Source of the DNA: an uncultured Bacilli bacterium
GTDB taxonomy: Bacteria > Bacillota_I > Bacilli_A > RF39 > UBA660
DNA length: 64,000 nucleotides
Reading direction: 5' to 3'
Assembly (NCBI GenBank): GCA_934162325.1
Contig: CAKPIH010000001.1
Span: forward strand, 1 to 64,000
Made by a program: the position numbers and the translations under genes. The notes beneath the pieces were generated by a model. It was not told where the DNA came from. It searched no databases and saw only the letters and a program-made list of their open reading frames with translations. Below are positions 1 through 9,800 of this stretch, one piece after another. Within the stretch, counting starts at the first letter, position 1; each line of letters opens with the position of its first letter.

Positions 1-284
1 TAATTAGTTAGTAGTTATTACTACCTATAAATTTATGCCTAGTGGTTGTTATACTTCCACCAAAAGGGCACCATTAAGAATGCAAAAGCCTTACAAAATA
101 AGGCTTTTTTACTTTGATTTTTCCATTTTTACTCCCATTTTTTGCTTATTTTACCCATTTCGGAGTAATTTTAGAGTAATTAATATAAAAACAATTGATG
201 AATATTGAGTAAAAAATATAAATTAAAAAGACAATTAGAATATATTAACTAATCATCTTACTAACTATATATATAACTAATTAC
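1..284. other. Left-edge non-coding stretch
   Basis: No open frame with a ribosome-binding site is visible on either strand. It holds one terminator hairpin (84-110) on the plus strand and otherwise AT-rich sequence with T-rich stretches and ACTCCCA-type repeats near 130-165. The terminator implies a plus-strand gene lying off the left edge. Nothing else can be supported. Confidence 0.6.
84..110 (+). terminator. Rho-independent terminator of an off-window gene
   Basis: An eight-base-pair stem (AAAGCCTT at 85-92 with AAGGCTTT at 100-107) is followed by a T-tract on the plus strand. It would end transcription arriving from the left of the window. Confidence 0.7.
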
Positions 285-1064
285 TTAAACCCTAAAAGGT
301 GGCTTTTTAATAAATTTTAAACAAAAATTTTGTGGATCAAAATCTAATTGTCCAAATGAATAATTATATAATTTTTTTATATTATTAAGCATTTTTACTC
401 TATCATCAATTTCCATACATTGCAAATATAAATTAATAAATTCTTGATTTGGTAATAAATGTGATGAAGATGCAATATACTTCTTTGCAAAATTAATATC
501 ATTATAAATTTTTTCAATCTTCATTATTGGTAAATCAATTATTCCATTAATTTTTGCATATAAAGTTCTAATCCTTTCTAATGTAATATAATAAACAGCA
601 TAAAAGCTCTTATTACCAATTAATGATTCCAAATCCTCCATTCTATTATTAATAGAAAAAATTGAAAATTTATCATTATCATCAAATGATGGAACAATTT
701 CAGTATTATATATAGTTTTAGCATAATCTACAAACTCTCTAACCTTTCCATCAGAATCATATAATATTTCACAGGTTGCAAACTTAGTCAAATGTGAAGG
801 ATCATTATTGACTATCTCTTTTTTTACTAATTGATACAGCCTTTTTAAATCCTGTATAAAATATTCAACTCTTATACCATCAACTAATAAACTGCCACAA
901 TCTTGTGTCTCATAATTATTTTTAATTATCATAACATCTAAATCAGATAAACTATTAGTTCTATTTCCCACATAACTTCCATATACCAAAATACCAGCAT
1001 AATCAACTAAATTCAGTTTACTAATAAGTTTATTTACATAGTTAATAATATCATTATTAATCAT
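285..1064 (-). CDS. Nucleotidyltransferase-domain protein
   Basis: This 259-residue protein has the nucleotidyltransferase signature near residues 28-45: GSYVGNRT, then SDLDVMI, which is the G-S then D-x-D metal-binding arrangement of the Pol beta-like superfamily. The rest is helical with no transmembrane segment. Such proteins include aminoglycoside or lincosamide nucleotidyltransferases and MNT-type antitoxins; the sequence does not decide between them. No HEPN partner gene lies next to it. The start is supported by a GGAGGGG ribosome-binding site nine bases upstream. It stands alone near the left edge, with its own upstream gap, and may be accessory. Family membership is fairly secure; substrate is unknown. 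Confidence 0.65.
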   Translation of the reverse strand: MINNDIINYVNKLISKLNLVDYAGILVYGSYVGNRTNSLSDLDVMIIKNNYETQDCGSLLVDGIRVEYFIQDLKRLYQLVKKEIVNNDPSHLTKFATCEILYDSDGKVREFVDYAKTIYNTEIVPSFDDNDKFSIFSINNRMEDLESLIGNKSFYAVYYITLERIRTLYAKINGIIDLPIMKIEKIYNDINFAKKYIASSSHLLPNQEFINLYLQCMEIDDRVKMLNNIKKLYNYSFGQLDFDPQNFCLKFIKKPPFRV

Positions 1065-1132
1065 AACAAAATCCCCTCCACTACTATTATATCATATTTC
1101 TTTATATTTTCATAAATAAAATCTTAATTAGT

Positions 1133-1170
1133 AAAAGAACTATAATGAATAAAATCATTATAGTTCTTTT
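1133..1170 (-). terminator. Terminator of the lipid kinase gene
   Basis: A perfect 16-base-pair stem (1133-1148 with 1155-1170) and a six-base loop. It includes the stop codon and last codons of the gene at 1158. T-rich sequence follows on both strands, so it may also stop plus-strand transcripts. Confidence 0.8.
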
Positions 1171-2090
1171 TTATCATTAACAAATAAATTATTAACATTC
1201 TTTGAAGGTATAAGTACATATACATCATGATCTATCTTAATATTATAACTACCACTCATATCATCAAAAGATTCACCATCAATACATAAAGGTTTCTTTA
1301 AAGGACTATTAAATTTTATTTTAATATTATCAGTTTGATAAAAATAAAAACCAGGTATTTTACTAGCATCATATAAAGCAAAGAAATATAAAGTCTTAAC
1401 AATATCTTTAAGTTTAGTAATATTACAAAGTAGTACTTCAAATTTATTATCATCAAGTTTAATATCTTTATAAAAATTATTAATACCCGCTACTCTATTA
1501 GCATTAGTAATAAGAGCAAAAGAAAATAATCCTCTATATTTTTCATTATCTACTTCATAAGTAATATCATATAGTTTAACTTTTCTAAAAAAATCTCTAG
1601 CCCCTTCTCTAATATATGCAAGATGTCCTATTCTTTTTTTTAACTCTCTAGGAGTCTCATAAGGAATATTCATAAATTTACCAAAACCAGCAGAATAAAC
1701 AAATGGTTTATCATTAATAGTACAAATATCTATTCTTTTAACATTTCCATTTAAAGCTAGTTTTAAATTATTAAGTATATTTTTACCATATCCCCACATA
1801 GCACCAACATCATTCGTAGTCCCTGAAGGTAAATGACATAAAACAATTCTATCTTTTCTCATAAAATTACCCGTCATAACCTCATTAAAAGTACCATCTC
1901 CACCAATAGAAACAACAAGATCACACTTATCAATATTAGCTACAATACTAGTGGCATCTCCCTTATATTTAGTCTTTTCTGTTATAACATCATAATCATA
2001 TTCATTAAGTATTTTTTCAATCTTTGGTAAAGTAACTTCTTTATTATACTTACCAGAATTAGGATTATAAACAACTAAGCATTTCTTCAT
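1158..2090 (-). CDS. Diacylglycerol/lipid kinase (DagK/YegS family)
   Basis: The 310-residue protein phosphorylates a lipid such as diacylglycerol, using ATP, at the cytoplasmic face of the membrane. This is inferred from the family. The N-terminus has the NPNSGK motif (residues 9-14), and the catalytic-domain glycine signature SIGGDGTFNE lies near residues 61-70, followed by LPSGTTNDVG. The C-terminal half matches the beta-sandwich domain with the conserved CIDGE near residue 268. Length is typical for the DagK/YegS/DgkB family. It lies just downstream of recA on the same strand but has its own terminator overlapping its stop codon. Its role here is probably recycling diacylglycerol formed during lipoteichoic-acid synthesis; that is inference. 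Confidence 0.85.
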   Translation of the reverse strand: MKKCLVVYNPNSGKYNKEVTLPKIEKILNEYDYDVITEKTKYKGDATSIVANIDKCDLVVSIGGDGTFNEVMTGNFMRKDRIVLCHLPSGTTNDVGAMWGYGKNILNNLKLALNGNVKRIDICTINDKPFVYSAGFGKFMNIPYETPRELKKRIGHLAYIREGARDFFRKVKLYDITYEVDNEKYRGLFSFALITNANRVAGINNFYKDIKLDDNKFEVLLCNITKLKDIVKTLYFFALYDASKIPGFYFYQTDNIKIKFNSPLKKPLCIDGESFDDMSGSYNIKIDHDVYVLIPSKNVNNLFVNDKKEL

Positions 2091-2130
2091 AAAAAAATCA
2101 CCCTCATCTATATCTTATCATATGTTAAAG

Positions 2131-2158
2131 AAAAAAGGAATATCAATCTTATTCCTTT
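2131..2158 (-). terminator. recA terminator
   Basis: A nine-base-pair stem (2134-2142 with 2150-2158) and T-tract on the minus strand. The recA stop codon at 2149-2151 lies within the hairpin. Confidence 0.8.
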
Positions 2159-3198
2159 ACTTCTTTTTCTGTCTTTTTGTCTGTTTTCTTTTTCTTTTTA
2201 TCTAACATTATATCATAATGTTCTCTTACTTGTTCTTCTATTTCATTAGCAATATTTTTGTTTTCCTTTAAATATAACTTAGCATTTTCTTTGCCTTGAC
2301 CTATCTTATTACCTTTATAAGCATACCAAGCACCACTTTTTTCAACAACACCAATTTCTGAAGCCAAATCAAGTAATTCTCCTTCTTTAGATACGCCTTC
2401 ACCATACATAATATCCACAACAGCAGTCTTAAATGGAGGAGCAACCTTATTTTTAACAACTTTAACAGTAGTTTTATTTCCAATAACATCAGAACCAGTC
2501 TTTAATTGTTCTCCCCTTCTAATATCAAGTCTAACAGAAGCATAATACTTAAGTGCTTTTCCACCAGGAGTAGTCTCAGGATTACCAAACATGATACCTA
2601 CTTTTTCTCTTAGCTGATTAATAAAGATAACAATAGTATTAGTCTTATTAATAGAACCAGATAATTTTCTAAGAGCCTGACTCATTAATCTTGCTTGAAG
2701 TCCAACATGGGAATCTCCCATCTCACCATCAATTTCTGCTTGAGGTACTAAAGCCGCTACTGAGTCAATAACTATAATAGAAACAGCCTCACTCTTAACA
2801 AGAGCATCACAAATTTCAAGTGCTTGCTCACCAGTATCAGGTTGTGATAACAATAATTCATCAGTATTAACTCCTAAGTTATGAGCATAAATAGGATCTA
2901 AAGAATGCTCTGCATCAATAAAAGCAGCTCTGCCACCATTTTTTTGTACTTCTGCAATAGCGTGAAGTGCAAAAGTAGTTTTACCTGAAGACTCAGGTCC
3001 ATAAATTTCAATTATTCTTCCTTTAGGATATCCTCCTGCTCCAAGAGCAATGTCTAAGCTAAGAGATCCACTAGGAGAAACTTCTATCTCTTTATGTTCT
3101 TGCTCTCCAAGTTTCATAATAGCCCCTTTTCCGAATTGTTTTTCGATATCAGCAAGTACTTGTTCTAATGCTGTATCTTTTTCTACATTTTTTGCCAT
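2149..3198 (-). CDS. recA: RecA recombinase
   Basis: RecA (349 residues) forms ATP-dependent filaments on single-stranded DNA for homologous recombination and triggers LexA self-cleavage. Walker A GPESSGKT is at residues 67-74. The conserved [18 protein letters not shown] and TPGGKALK segments are present, and the C-terminal tail is lysine-rich ([11 protein letters not shown]). Length is typical. The start is set by a GAGAGGAAAT site just upstream. It sits downstream of pgsA and the RodZ-like gene, the same neighbourhood as in Bacillus (ymfM-pgsA-cinA-recA) but without cinA. A strong sigma-A promoter and a degenerate LexA-like box lie upstream, so SOS control is plausible. Identification is certain. 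Confidence 0.98.
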   Translation of the reverse strand: MAKNVEKDTALEQVLADIEKQFGKGAIMKLGEQEHKEIEVSPSGSLSLDIALGAGGYPKGRIIEIYGPESSGKTTFALHAIAEVQKNGGRAAFIDAEHSLDPIYAHNLGVNTDELLLSQPDTGEQALEICDALVKSEAVSIIVIDSVAALVPQAEIDGEMGDSHVGLQARLMSQALRKLSGSINKTNTIVIFINQLREKVGIMFGNPETTPGGKALKYYASVRLDIRRGEQLKTGSDVIGNKTTVKVVKNKVAPPFKTAVVDIMYGEGVSKEGELLDLASEIGVVEKSGAWYAYKGNKIGQGKENAKLYLKENKNIANEIEEQVREHYDIMLDKKKKKTDKKTEKEVKE

Positions 3199-3239
3199 AA
3201 TTTCCTCTCTTTCAACATACTTTCCTTAATTACAATATA

Positions 3240-3268
3240 ATTGTACAATACTTTTTTTAACTTGTCAA
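3240..3268 (-). promoter_or_regulatory. recA sigma-A promoter
   Basis: Perfect -35 TTGACA (3263-3268), a 17-base spacer and -10 TACAAT (3240-3245) on the minus strand, about 40 bases before the recA start codon. Confidence 0.85.
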
Positions 3269-3276
3269 TACTTTTT

Positions 3277-3290
3277 AATACATTTGTTCG
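3277..3290 (-). promoter_or_regulatory. Candidate LexA (SOS) box
   Basis: CGAACAAATGTATT on the minus strand, eight bases upstream of the recA -35. It matches the first half (CGAAC) and the spacing of the Gram-positive consensus CGAAC-N4-GTTYC, but the second half is degraded (GTATT). No lexA gene is in the window, so control is inferred only from position and partial match. Confidence 0.4.
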
Positions 3291-3306
3291 TATTTTTTTA
3301 CAAAAT

Positions 3307-3334
3307 AAAAAAAGATAAATATTATCTATCTTTT
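3307..3334 (-). terminator. pgsA terminator
   Basis: A seven-base-pair stem (AAAGATA/TATCTTT) with the pgsA stop codon in its loop, followed by a seven-base T-tract on the minus strand. The short stem makes it weaker than the others. Confidence 0.6.
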
Positions 3335-3915
3335 AAATATGGCTTAGCCATCATATAATACTTAACACCAGATATAACTGATAGAATAGCAGCAAGTGTT
3401 AATAAGAAATCAGATATTCTAAGTGAAATAAGTTCAAATGGTAAATTATAAAATAATGTTAATATTATACCAATCATCAAAGTAGCAGTTTTAACTTTAG
3501 CTATTCCTATTGCAGCAACAGCATGTCCTTTATTACCAATGACCATTTTAATAGAATCAACTACTATATCTCTAGCAATAATAACTACTACAATAGCGGC
3601 ACTAATTTTACCACTACAGCCTAGTATTATTAATACTGAATTAGTAAGTAATTTATCACTAATAGCATCAACCATCTTACCAAAGTCAGTAACCATATTA
3701 TATTTTCTTGCTATATAACCATCTAAAAAGTCAGTAAATGAAGCAATTATAAATAATACTCCTACTATAATATATTTTAAATCAATTAATATTTTACCAC
3801 CTATTAAATAAGTAGGAAAATCAATACCCATTTGATCAAATGGAAACAAGAGTAACACAATAATAATAACAGACATTATTACCCTTGACATAGTTATTTT
3901 ATTTGCTTTATTCAT
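3322..3915 (-). CDS. pgsA: CDP-diacylglycerol-glycerol-3-phosphate 3-phosphatidyltransferase
   Basis: PgsA (197 residues) makes phosphatidylglycerol phosphate from CDP-diacylglycerol and glycerol-3-phosphate, in the membrane. The CDP-alcohol phosphotransferase signature is complete around residues 64-88: DGYIAR, then GKMVDAISD, giving the D-G-A-R-G-D-D pattern. Four to six hydrophobic membrane segments are visible. The ATG at 3915 is preferred over the upstream GTG because an AAGGAG site sits at the right distance. It starts four bases after the RodZ-like gene stops, so the two are co-transcribed. The order RodZ-like/pgsA/recA matches other Firmicutes. Confidence 0.93.
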   Translation of the reverse strand: MNKANKITMSRVIMSVIIIVLLLFPFDQMGIDFPTYLIGGKILIDLKYIIVGVLFIIASFTDFLDGYIARKYNMVTDFGKMVDAISDKLLTNSVLIILGCSGKISAAIVVVIIARDIVVDSIKMVIGNKGHAVAAIGIAKVKTATLMIGIILTLFYNLPFELISLRISDFLLTLAAILSVISGVKYYMMAKPYLKDR

Positions 3916-3919
3916 CACA

Positions 3920-4384
3920 CTATCTCCTTATACTATATGTAATATCATTATCACTAAAATCATTTCCTTTATAATTACTAACTATAAAATATCCAACTAC
4001 TATTAAAATAACAATCGCAGCAAGACCAATAATTATTTTAGGAACTTTAATTTTACTACTCCCCTTGGTATATGGAGAAATAGTATCATTATTCTCATTT
4101 TTATCCTTTTTAGCTTCCTTTATTAATTCAATTGGAATCTTTGAAGTCATATCAAATAAATATTCATTAAATTCATCTAATATTCTTTCACTATCTAATC
4201 CTAAATATTTAGCATAATCTCTAATAAAATATTTTAAATAAAATACATCTTTAAAATCTTCTGTTTTACCTTCCTCTATACTAGATATTTGACTAGGTCG
4301 CATCTTCAAATCTTCAGCAACTTCCTCAATAGAAAGACCATTTTCTTCTCTTTTGTCTTTTAATTTAAGACCTATATTTTTCAT
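3920..4384 (-). CDS. RodZ/YmfM-like helix-turn-helix membrane protein
   Basis: This 154-residue protein has an N-terminal Xre-type helix-turn-helix (residues 1-70: GLKLKDKREENGLSIEEVAE, then MRPSQISSIEEG). One transmembrane helix follows (about 113-135) and a short outside tail. This is the RodZ arrangement, which links MreB to cell-shape control, but the large outer domain is reduced to some 20 residues. An open frame continues 12 codons further upstream into rnpB; the ATG at 4384 is chosen because AAGGAG (4389-4394) precedes it. It is followed directly by pgsA. The placement next to pgsA is as for ymfM in Bacillus. Confidence 0.75.
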   Translation of the reverse strand: MKNIGLKLKDKREENGLSIEEVAEDLKMRPSQISSIEEGKTEDFKDVFYLKYFIRDYAKYLGLDSERILDEFNEYLFDMTSKIPIELIKEAKKDKNENNDTISPYTKGSSKIKVPKIIIGLAAIVILIVVGYFIVSNYKGNDFSDNDITYSIRR

Positions 4385-4397
4385 AATACTCCTTAAT

Positions 4398-4754
4398 AAT
4401 AATAATATCTTATAAGCCATGTTCTGTACCTATTACTAGGCGGTAAATATTTATCTATGACTATTGTCATTCCCTCTAGATTCAAATTCTCTAGTTTAGG
4501 ATTCCCCTACCATAATTTGGGTTTCTCGCTTGTGGGGTTTACCTCGTTTCATTCTACTTATTTCTAAATAGACTCGTCTCTGTGGCACTTTTACACATCC
4601 TTTATCATAGTTACCCTTAGATAAAAGATAAGCCGTCAGTTACCTGCCTTAGGTTATTTTTTCCCTAAGCACAAACACTACTATCATCGCAGATAGTGCG
4701 AGCATGGACTTTCCTCTACATATCAAGTATGCAGCATTTACCCAGATATATTAT
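4398..4754 (-). ncRNA. rnpB: RNase P RNA, class B
   Basis: The catalytic RNA of RNase P, which trims the 5' ends of tRNA precursors. Diagnostic conserved segments read on the minus strand in order: GAGGAAAGTCCATGCTCGCAC near the 5' end, GACGGC, AAGTGCCACAGAGACGA, GAGGTAAACCCC, GCGAGAAACCCAAAT, GGTAGGGGAA and ACAGAACATGGCTTA near the 3' end. These match the Bacillus-type molecule. The ends are set by the closing helix P1: AATAATATATCT (4744-4755) pairs with AGATAT-T-ATTATT (4398-4410). The gene abuts gpsB, as in Bacillus, and lies between gpsB and the RodZ-like gene. No separate terminator is visible, so the 3' end is probably made by processing. Confidence 0.95.
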
Positions 4755-5077
4755 TGTTGTTCTTTACCTAATATGATTTTCTCAAGTTGAGATATTCTTC
4801 TTAATAAATCAACATTAGTAATTTCTTTTTCACCTATTCTAGCAGCTTCTATACTAGATTTTAAATTTCTTACTTCATTTTTCAAAACAGTATTTTCTTG
4901 AGCCAATTCTCTTTTTTCTTTTTCTAGACTCTTAATAATATTATTATATTCATTGTAATCTTTAATAATAACATCTAGAAATTTATCAACTTCTTGAAGT
5001 CTATATCCTCTAGCATCAATTTTGAACTCTTTCTCCAAAATATCTTGCATTGTCAAAGTAATTCTATCATTATACAT
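4751..5077 (-). CDS. gpsB: Cell-division regulator GpsB (DivIVA family)
   Basis: GpsB (108 residues) is a cytoplasmic coiled-coil protein that coordinates septal and side-wall peptidoglycan synthesis. The N-terminal DivIVA domain has the typical pattern: MQDILEKEFK, then RGYRLQEVDKFLD (residues 10-35). A long coiled coil follows (about 38-75), then a short C-terminal helical segment ending in LRRISQLEKIILG, the trimerisation region typical of GpsB. The size separates it from full-length DivIVA. Adjacency to rnpB agrees with the Bacillus order. Two tandem sigma-A promoters precede it and may also drive rnpB. Confidence 0.9.
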   Translation of the reverse strand: MYNDRITLTMQDILEKEFKIDARGYRLQEVDKFLDVIIKDYNEYNNIIKSLEKEKRELAQENTVLKNEVRNLKSSIEAARIGEKEITNVDLLRRISQLEKIILGKEQQ

Positions 5078-5099
5078 ATCTAATCACCTCTACAATAAA

Positions 5100-5128
5100 A
5101 TTATCTCAAAAAATACATCTTTTGTCAA
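5100..5128 (-). promoter_or_regulatory. gpsB proximal sigma-A promoter
   Basis: -35 TTGACA (5123-5128), 17-base spacer and -10 GATAAT (5100-5105) on the minus strand. The predicted start is only some 15 bases from the gpsB start codon. Confidence 0.75.
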
Positions 5129-5159
5129 TTAAAAAGAAATCTTTTCAAAAATCAAATAT

Positions 5160-5188
5160 ATTTTATCACAATTTAAATATAATGTCAA
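5160..5188 (-). promoter_or_regulatory. gpsB distal sigma-A promoter
   Basis: -35 TTGACA (5183-5188), 17-base spacer and -10 TAAAAT (5160-5165) on the minus strand, 60 bases upstream of the first promoter. Confidence 0.75.
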
Positions 5189-5208
5189 AAAAAGAAGTAA
5201 AAATTTTA

Positions 5209-6687
5209 TTAGTACTTTTTACCACTTTTCTTCTCCTCTTCTTTTCTCATTCTTTCTATGTAATATTCATATATATATTTAGATAATTCTATAATATCTT
5301 TTGTTAAATCATCTATTTCTCCTATTACATTACTTAAACCCTCTTTTTGAATTCTATTAATATTCTTCATAACAATATTTTTATTTTCTAATGAAATGCT
5401 ATCAATAATATCAACCATTCTCTTACTATTTTCATCTAATCCACTAATAACTACAGAACCAAGCCATTCTTTAGGTACAATAAGTCCAAGTTTATTTCTA
5501 ACACCGTTATCTCTAGTAAAACCATCTAATTCTTTATTAAGTAATAACTTAGATATAGCAAAAACACATTGATCATCATCATACTTTTCTTTAGTTAAAG
5601 AAATACATTCTTCTAGTGTCTTATCTCCAATATCAATAATAGTTAGTTTAAGTTCATAAGGACTAAACTCTCTCACAATAATATCTCTTATTAAATCTCT
5701 TCTAGTAAATATATCAGCATTTCCATTCTTACAGTAATCCATTAATAATCTATGTACATAATCAATATCATAATAATTAGAAAGTCTATAAATTACATAT
5801 AATAATTTTTCCTTATTTTCGTAGAAGACAGAATTACCACCAATATTCTCTCCTTTTTTAACTTGAATACCTTCTAAATTTGCTTTATTTAAAGTACCAT
5901 CAAGATTACCAATTATTACATCAGCAATCTTTATAAAATCCCCTTCTTTTTTATAATCAATATTATAGTTATCATGTAAATATTCTGAATCATTAATACA
6001 AAGTAATACTTCTCTTTTAATAAAATTAACAAAATCTTCCATCGTACTCTTATCTAAAGAATTACTATTTTTCTTAGTATTAAAATAACTATTCATAAGT
6101 AATGATAAAGTTTTATTATAAGACAAAGTACCATCATATGTCATTCCGACTTTACCATTACTAAGTATATATGGATTATAACTAACTAAAGAATTATAGT
6201 CTAATGAATTAACAAACTTACTTACCTTTTCTGCTTCTTCCATAGTACTTACTCTAACTACTAAAACATCATTACGCATCTCTTTAGCTATTTTACTCTG
6301 AGTAATAATATTTTCATCTATCATATAATTAAATACTAAACTAGTAACATTATATAAATTCTTTATATCACAAGCAATATATAATTTAATAGAAGTATTC
6401 ATTTTATCATAAAAAGTTTTATCATCATAACTACCCCTATTCTCAATAGCAAAGAAATAGCCATTACTAAAACATTTAATCTTATCCTTCTTTCTAAAAT
6501 CATTGCTTAATTGAGCTTGAATATTTATTAAATTATCATTACTAATTCTCATTTGCTTACCATCTTGAACATTAAATAAACTAAGTTCATAATAAATAGT
6601 ATCAGGAGTTACTTTAAAATTAGGATTTTGCATATAAATTTTCTTTATATGTTCAAAAAATAATTCTCTCTCTTCAATCTTACTCAT
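5209..6687 (-). CDS. Uncharacterised cytoplasmic protein, 492 residues
   Basis: I do not recognise this protein. It is soluble, mixed alpha/beta, with no signal peptide, no transmembrane segment and no nucleotide-binding or catalytic motif that I can see. The C-terminus is strongly charged (RMRKEEEKKSGKK). The ATG overlaps the stop of the 50-residue gene upstream (6680-6832) by eight bases, with AAGGAA upstream, so the two are translationally coupled. Both follow the pyruvate:ferredoxin oxidoreductase gene on the same strand, two bases after its stop. That context hints at a link to the oxidoreductase, but it may simply be read-through. Function unknown. Confidence 0.8.
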   Translation of the reverse strand: MSKIEERELFFEHIKKIYMQNPNFKVTPDTIYYELSLFNVQDGKQMRISNDNLINIQAQLSNDFRKKDKIKCFSNGYFFAIENRGSYDDKTFYDKMNTSIKLYIACDIKNLYNVTSLVFNYMIDENIITQSKIAKEMRNDVLVVRVSTMEEAEKVSKFVNSLDYNSLVSYNPYILSNGKVGMTYDGTLSYNKTLSLLMNSYFNTKKNSNSLDKSTMEDFVNFIKREVLLCINDSEYLHDNYNIDYKKEGDFIKIADVIIGNLDGTLNKANLEGIQVKKGENIGGNSVFYENKEKLLYVIYRLSNYYDIDYVHRLLMDYCKNGNADIFTRRDLIRDIIVREFSPYELKLTIIDIGDKTLEECISLTKEKYDDDQCVFAISKLLLNKELDGFTRDNGVRNKLGLIVPKEWLGSVVISGLDENSKRMVDIIDSISLENKNIVMKNINRIQKEGLSNVIGEIDDLTKDIIELSKYIYEYYIERMRKEEEKKSGKKY

Positions 6688-6832
6688 CTTTTTTAATTTC
6701 CTTTACTAAGTCATCTAATTCTACAGTATCATCTAAAAATAATCTCATACTATTATCATCAATTTCTTCTTTAGATAGTTTACTAATCGTCTTTACTTTT
6801 TTACCATCTATCATAATTTCTACTTCTTCCAT
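6680..6832 (-). CDS. Small acidic protein, 50 residues
   Basis: A 50-residue frame with a good GAGGAG ribosome-binding site. It starts two bases after the upstream oxidoreductase gene ends and overlaps the start of the 492-residue gene below it. The peptide is acidic, begins MEEVEIMIDGKKVK and has no membrane segment. I do not recognise a family. The tight packing on both sides and the good ribosome-binding site make it a real gene rather than a chance frame. Confidence 0.7.
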   Translation of the reverse strand: MEEVEIMIDGKKVKTISKLSKEEIDDNSMRLFLDDTVELDDLVKEIKKDE

Positions 6833-6834
6833 AA

Positions 6835-9800
6835 CTACTCCTCACCTATTCTTTTATAATAATTAAATCTATTCATCGCCCACTTTTTTTGTTCTTCAAG
6901 GATCATATTAGCATTATCACTATTAACATTCTTTAAATTAGCAAATCTATTCTCTGTCATTAAGTAATCTTCATATTTATTAAAATCAGGATTTTTAGAA
7001 TCAAGTATTAACTTACCTGTACTAGGATTATATCTAAAAGTAATAAAGTATCCACACTCTGTAGCCAAATAAGCATTAGATTGTGAGTGTTCCATACCAC
7101 TCTTAATACCATGTTCAATACAAGGACTATAACATATTATAATTGATGGTCCATCATAACTACTAGCCTCTTTTAAAGCTTTAAGATATTGTTCACTATT
7201 ATAACCAATATTACAACTAGCAACATATACATGTGGGTAACACATAGCAATTCTAGCCAAATCTTTCTTATAATTATTCTTGCCACTTGAAGCAAATGAT
7301 GCTGTAGCTCCATAATTAGAACTCTTTGAAGCTTGACCACCAGTATTAGAATAAACTTCTGTATCTAGTACCATAATATTAATATTATCATTCTTTGATA
7401 AAACATGATCTATACCATCATATCCAATATCATAGGCAAATCCATCTCCTCCTACTATCCACATAGATTTAGGAACTATATAGTCTTTCATATCATTTAA
7501 ATAAGGATGTTTCTTATAATCAATCTCTTTATATACTTCTTTACATATATCATAATTATTCATATTATTAAGCCATTTTTTAAATACCTTATTTCTAGGA
7601 TACTCCTTCATGTATTTCTTAATCTTATCTCTCTTCATATTAATACCATTTAGAATACCATATCCATATTCAGCATTATCTTCAAATAAAGAACTAGCCC
7701 AAGGTATACTATATGGAAAACTAGGAGTACTACCACCATATATAGATGAACAGCCAGTAGCATTAGCAATGACCAAGTTATCATTAAATACTCTAGTTAA
7801 ATTAGTTAAATAAGGAGTCTCTCCACATCCTGCACATGCTCCAGAATATTCAAATTTAGGAGTTCTAAAACTAATATTTCTACTAGTTAAAATATTACTA
7901 TCATACTTATCATTAATATTATTCTTAAGTAAATAATCAAATTCTTTATCATGTCTCTTATTAGATACCATTTCTAGTGCCTTCTTACCCATCTTACCAG
8001 GACAAGTAACCGCACATAATCCACACCCTGTACATTCTTCATAATTAATACCAATAGCAAAATTAACATCTTTAGGCATAATTGAAGGAATAGACTCTAT
8101 CTTTTTATCATCCTTATCAAGTAAGAACGGTCTAATAACACCATGTGGACAAGCAAAAGCACATTTATTACATTCAGAACAATTTTCAGGTATCCAGTTA
8201 GGAATCGACTCAGCAATATTTCTCTTTTCATTCTTAGTAGTACCACCTTCAAAGACACCATTAGATACATCTAAGAAACTACTAACAGGAAGTGTATCTC
8301 CCTTAAGTAAATTAATTGTTTCATTAAAGTTTAATTTCTTATTATCACTATATTCTAAGTTTACCCAAGAACTATCAATACTAACTCTCTTCAAATACTT
8401 AAGAGAATTATCAACTACTTTATTATTAATATCAATAATCTTTTTACCTTTACTACTAAATCTACTCTTAATATTCTCTTTCATAATACTAATAACTTTA
8501 TTAATATTATAAATATCCATAATCTTAAAAATGCAAACTTCCATTGAAGTATTAATCTTATTCTTAAGACCCATTTCACCTGCTATTTTATAAGCATCTA
8601 TTATATAAACATTAACATTTTTAAGAGCAAGTAAATATTTAACTTTATTAGGTAAACTTCTAATTAAATCATCACTACTTAAATTAGTATTCAAAAGAAG
8701 TGTACCACCCTCTCTAATATTATCAAGAATATCATACTTATACATATAAGAATCTTTAGATACTACAATAAAATTAGGATTATCAACATAATAACTACTC
8801 CTAATAGGAGTATCTCCTATTCTAATATGACTTCTAGTAACACCACCACTCTTCTTAGAATCATATTGAAAATAACCTTGAACATACTTCTTAGTATTAT
8901 CCCCAATAATTCTAAGAATATCTTTTGAAGTAGATACCATACCATCAGAACCATATCCATATATAAGCATTTCATAATTATTATTATCAAGTCTATAACT
9001 ATTATCAATATCTAAACTTAAATTAGTAACATCATCATTAATACCAATAGTAAAATTACTCTTCATATCACCACTTAAATTATCATATACACTCTTAATC
9101 ATAGCGGGTGTTGTGTTCTTAGAAGATAATCCATATCTACCACCAATAATTTTAATATCTCTATCTTTTAAGGCATTAACAACATCTAAATATAAAGGTT
9201 CTCCACTACTACCAGCCTCTTTAGTTCTATCTAGTACTGCAATTTTTTTAACACTAGAAGGAATAATTGAAGATAAATAACTATTACTAAATGGTCTATA
9301 TAAATGAACAGTAACTAAGCCTACTTTCTTCCCTTTCTTATTAAGGTCATCCACTACTTCCTTGATACATTCACATACTGAACCCATAGCAATAATAACT
9401 GTATCACTAGACTTATCTCCATAATAATTAAATGGTTTATAATCAGTTTTACATATCTTATTAATCTTATCCATATAATAAATAACATTATCTATAGCTT
9501 TAGTATAATAACCATTTCTTGATTCCGTATGCTGAAAATAAACATCCTCATTCTCAGCAGTTCCTCTAGTAGTAGCTCCACTTATCATACCATTATCTCT
9601 AAACTTTCTAAGAGCTTTCTTATCAATTAAAGTTTCTAATTTACTAAGATCAATTTCTTTTACTTTATCAATTTCATGACTAGTTCTAAAGCCATCAAAA
9701 AAGTTAATAAAAGGAAGTGAAGACTTAATACTAGCTAAATGACTAACCATAGCCATATGATAAGCTTCTTCCACTGAAGAAGATGAAAGCATACAAGCAC

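Noticed and set aside
1..80. Possible remnant of a tRNA or of an integrase end at the left edge
   Set aside because: No T-loop sequence, no CCA end and no open frame could be found.
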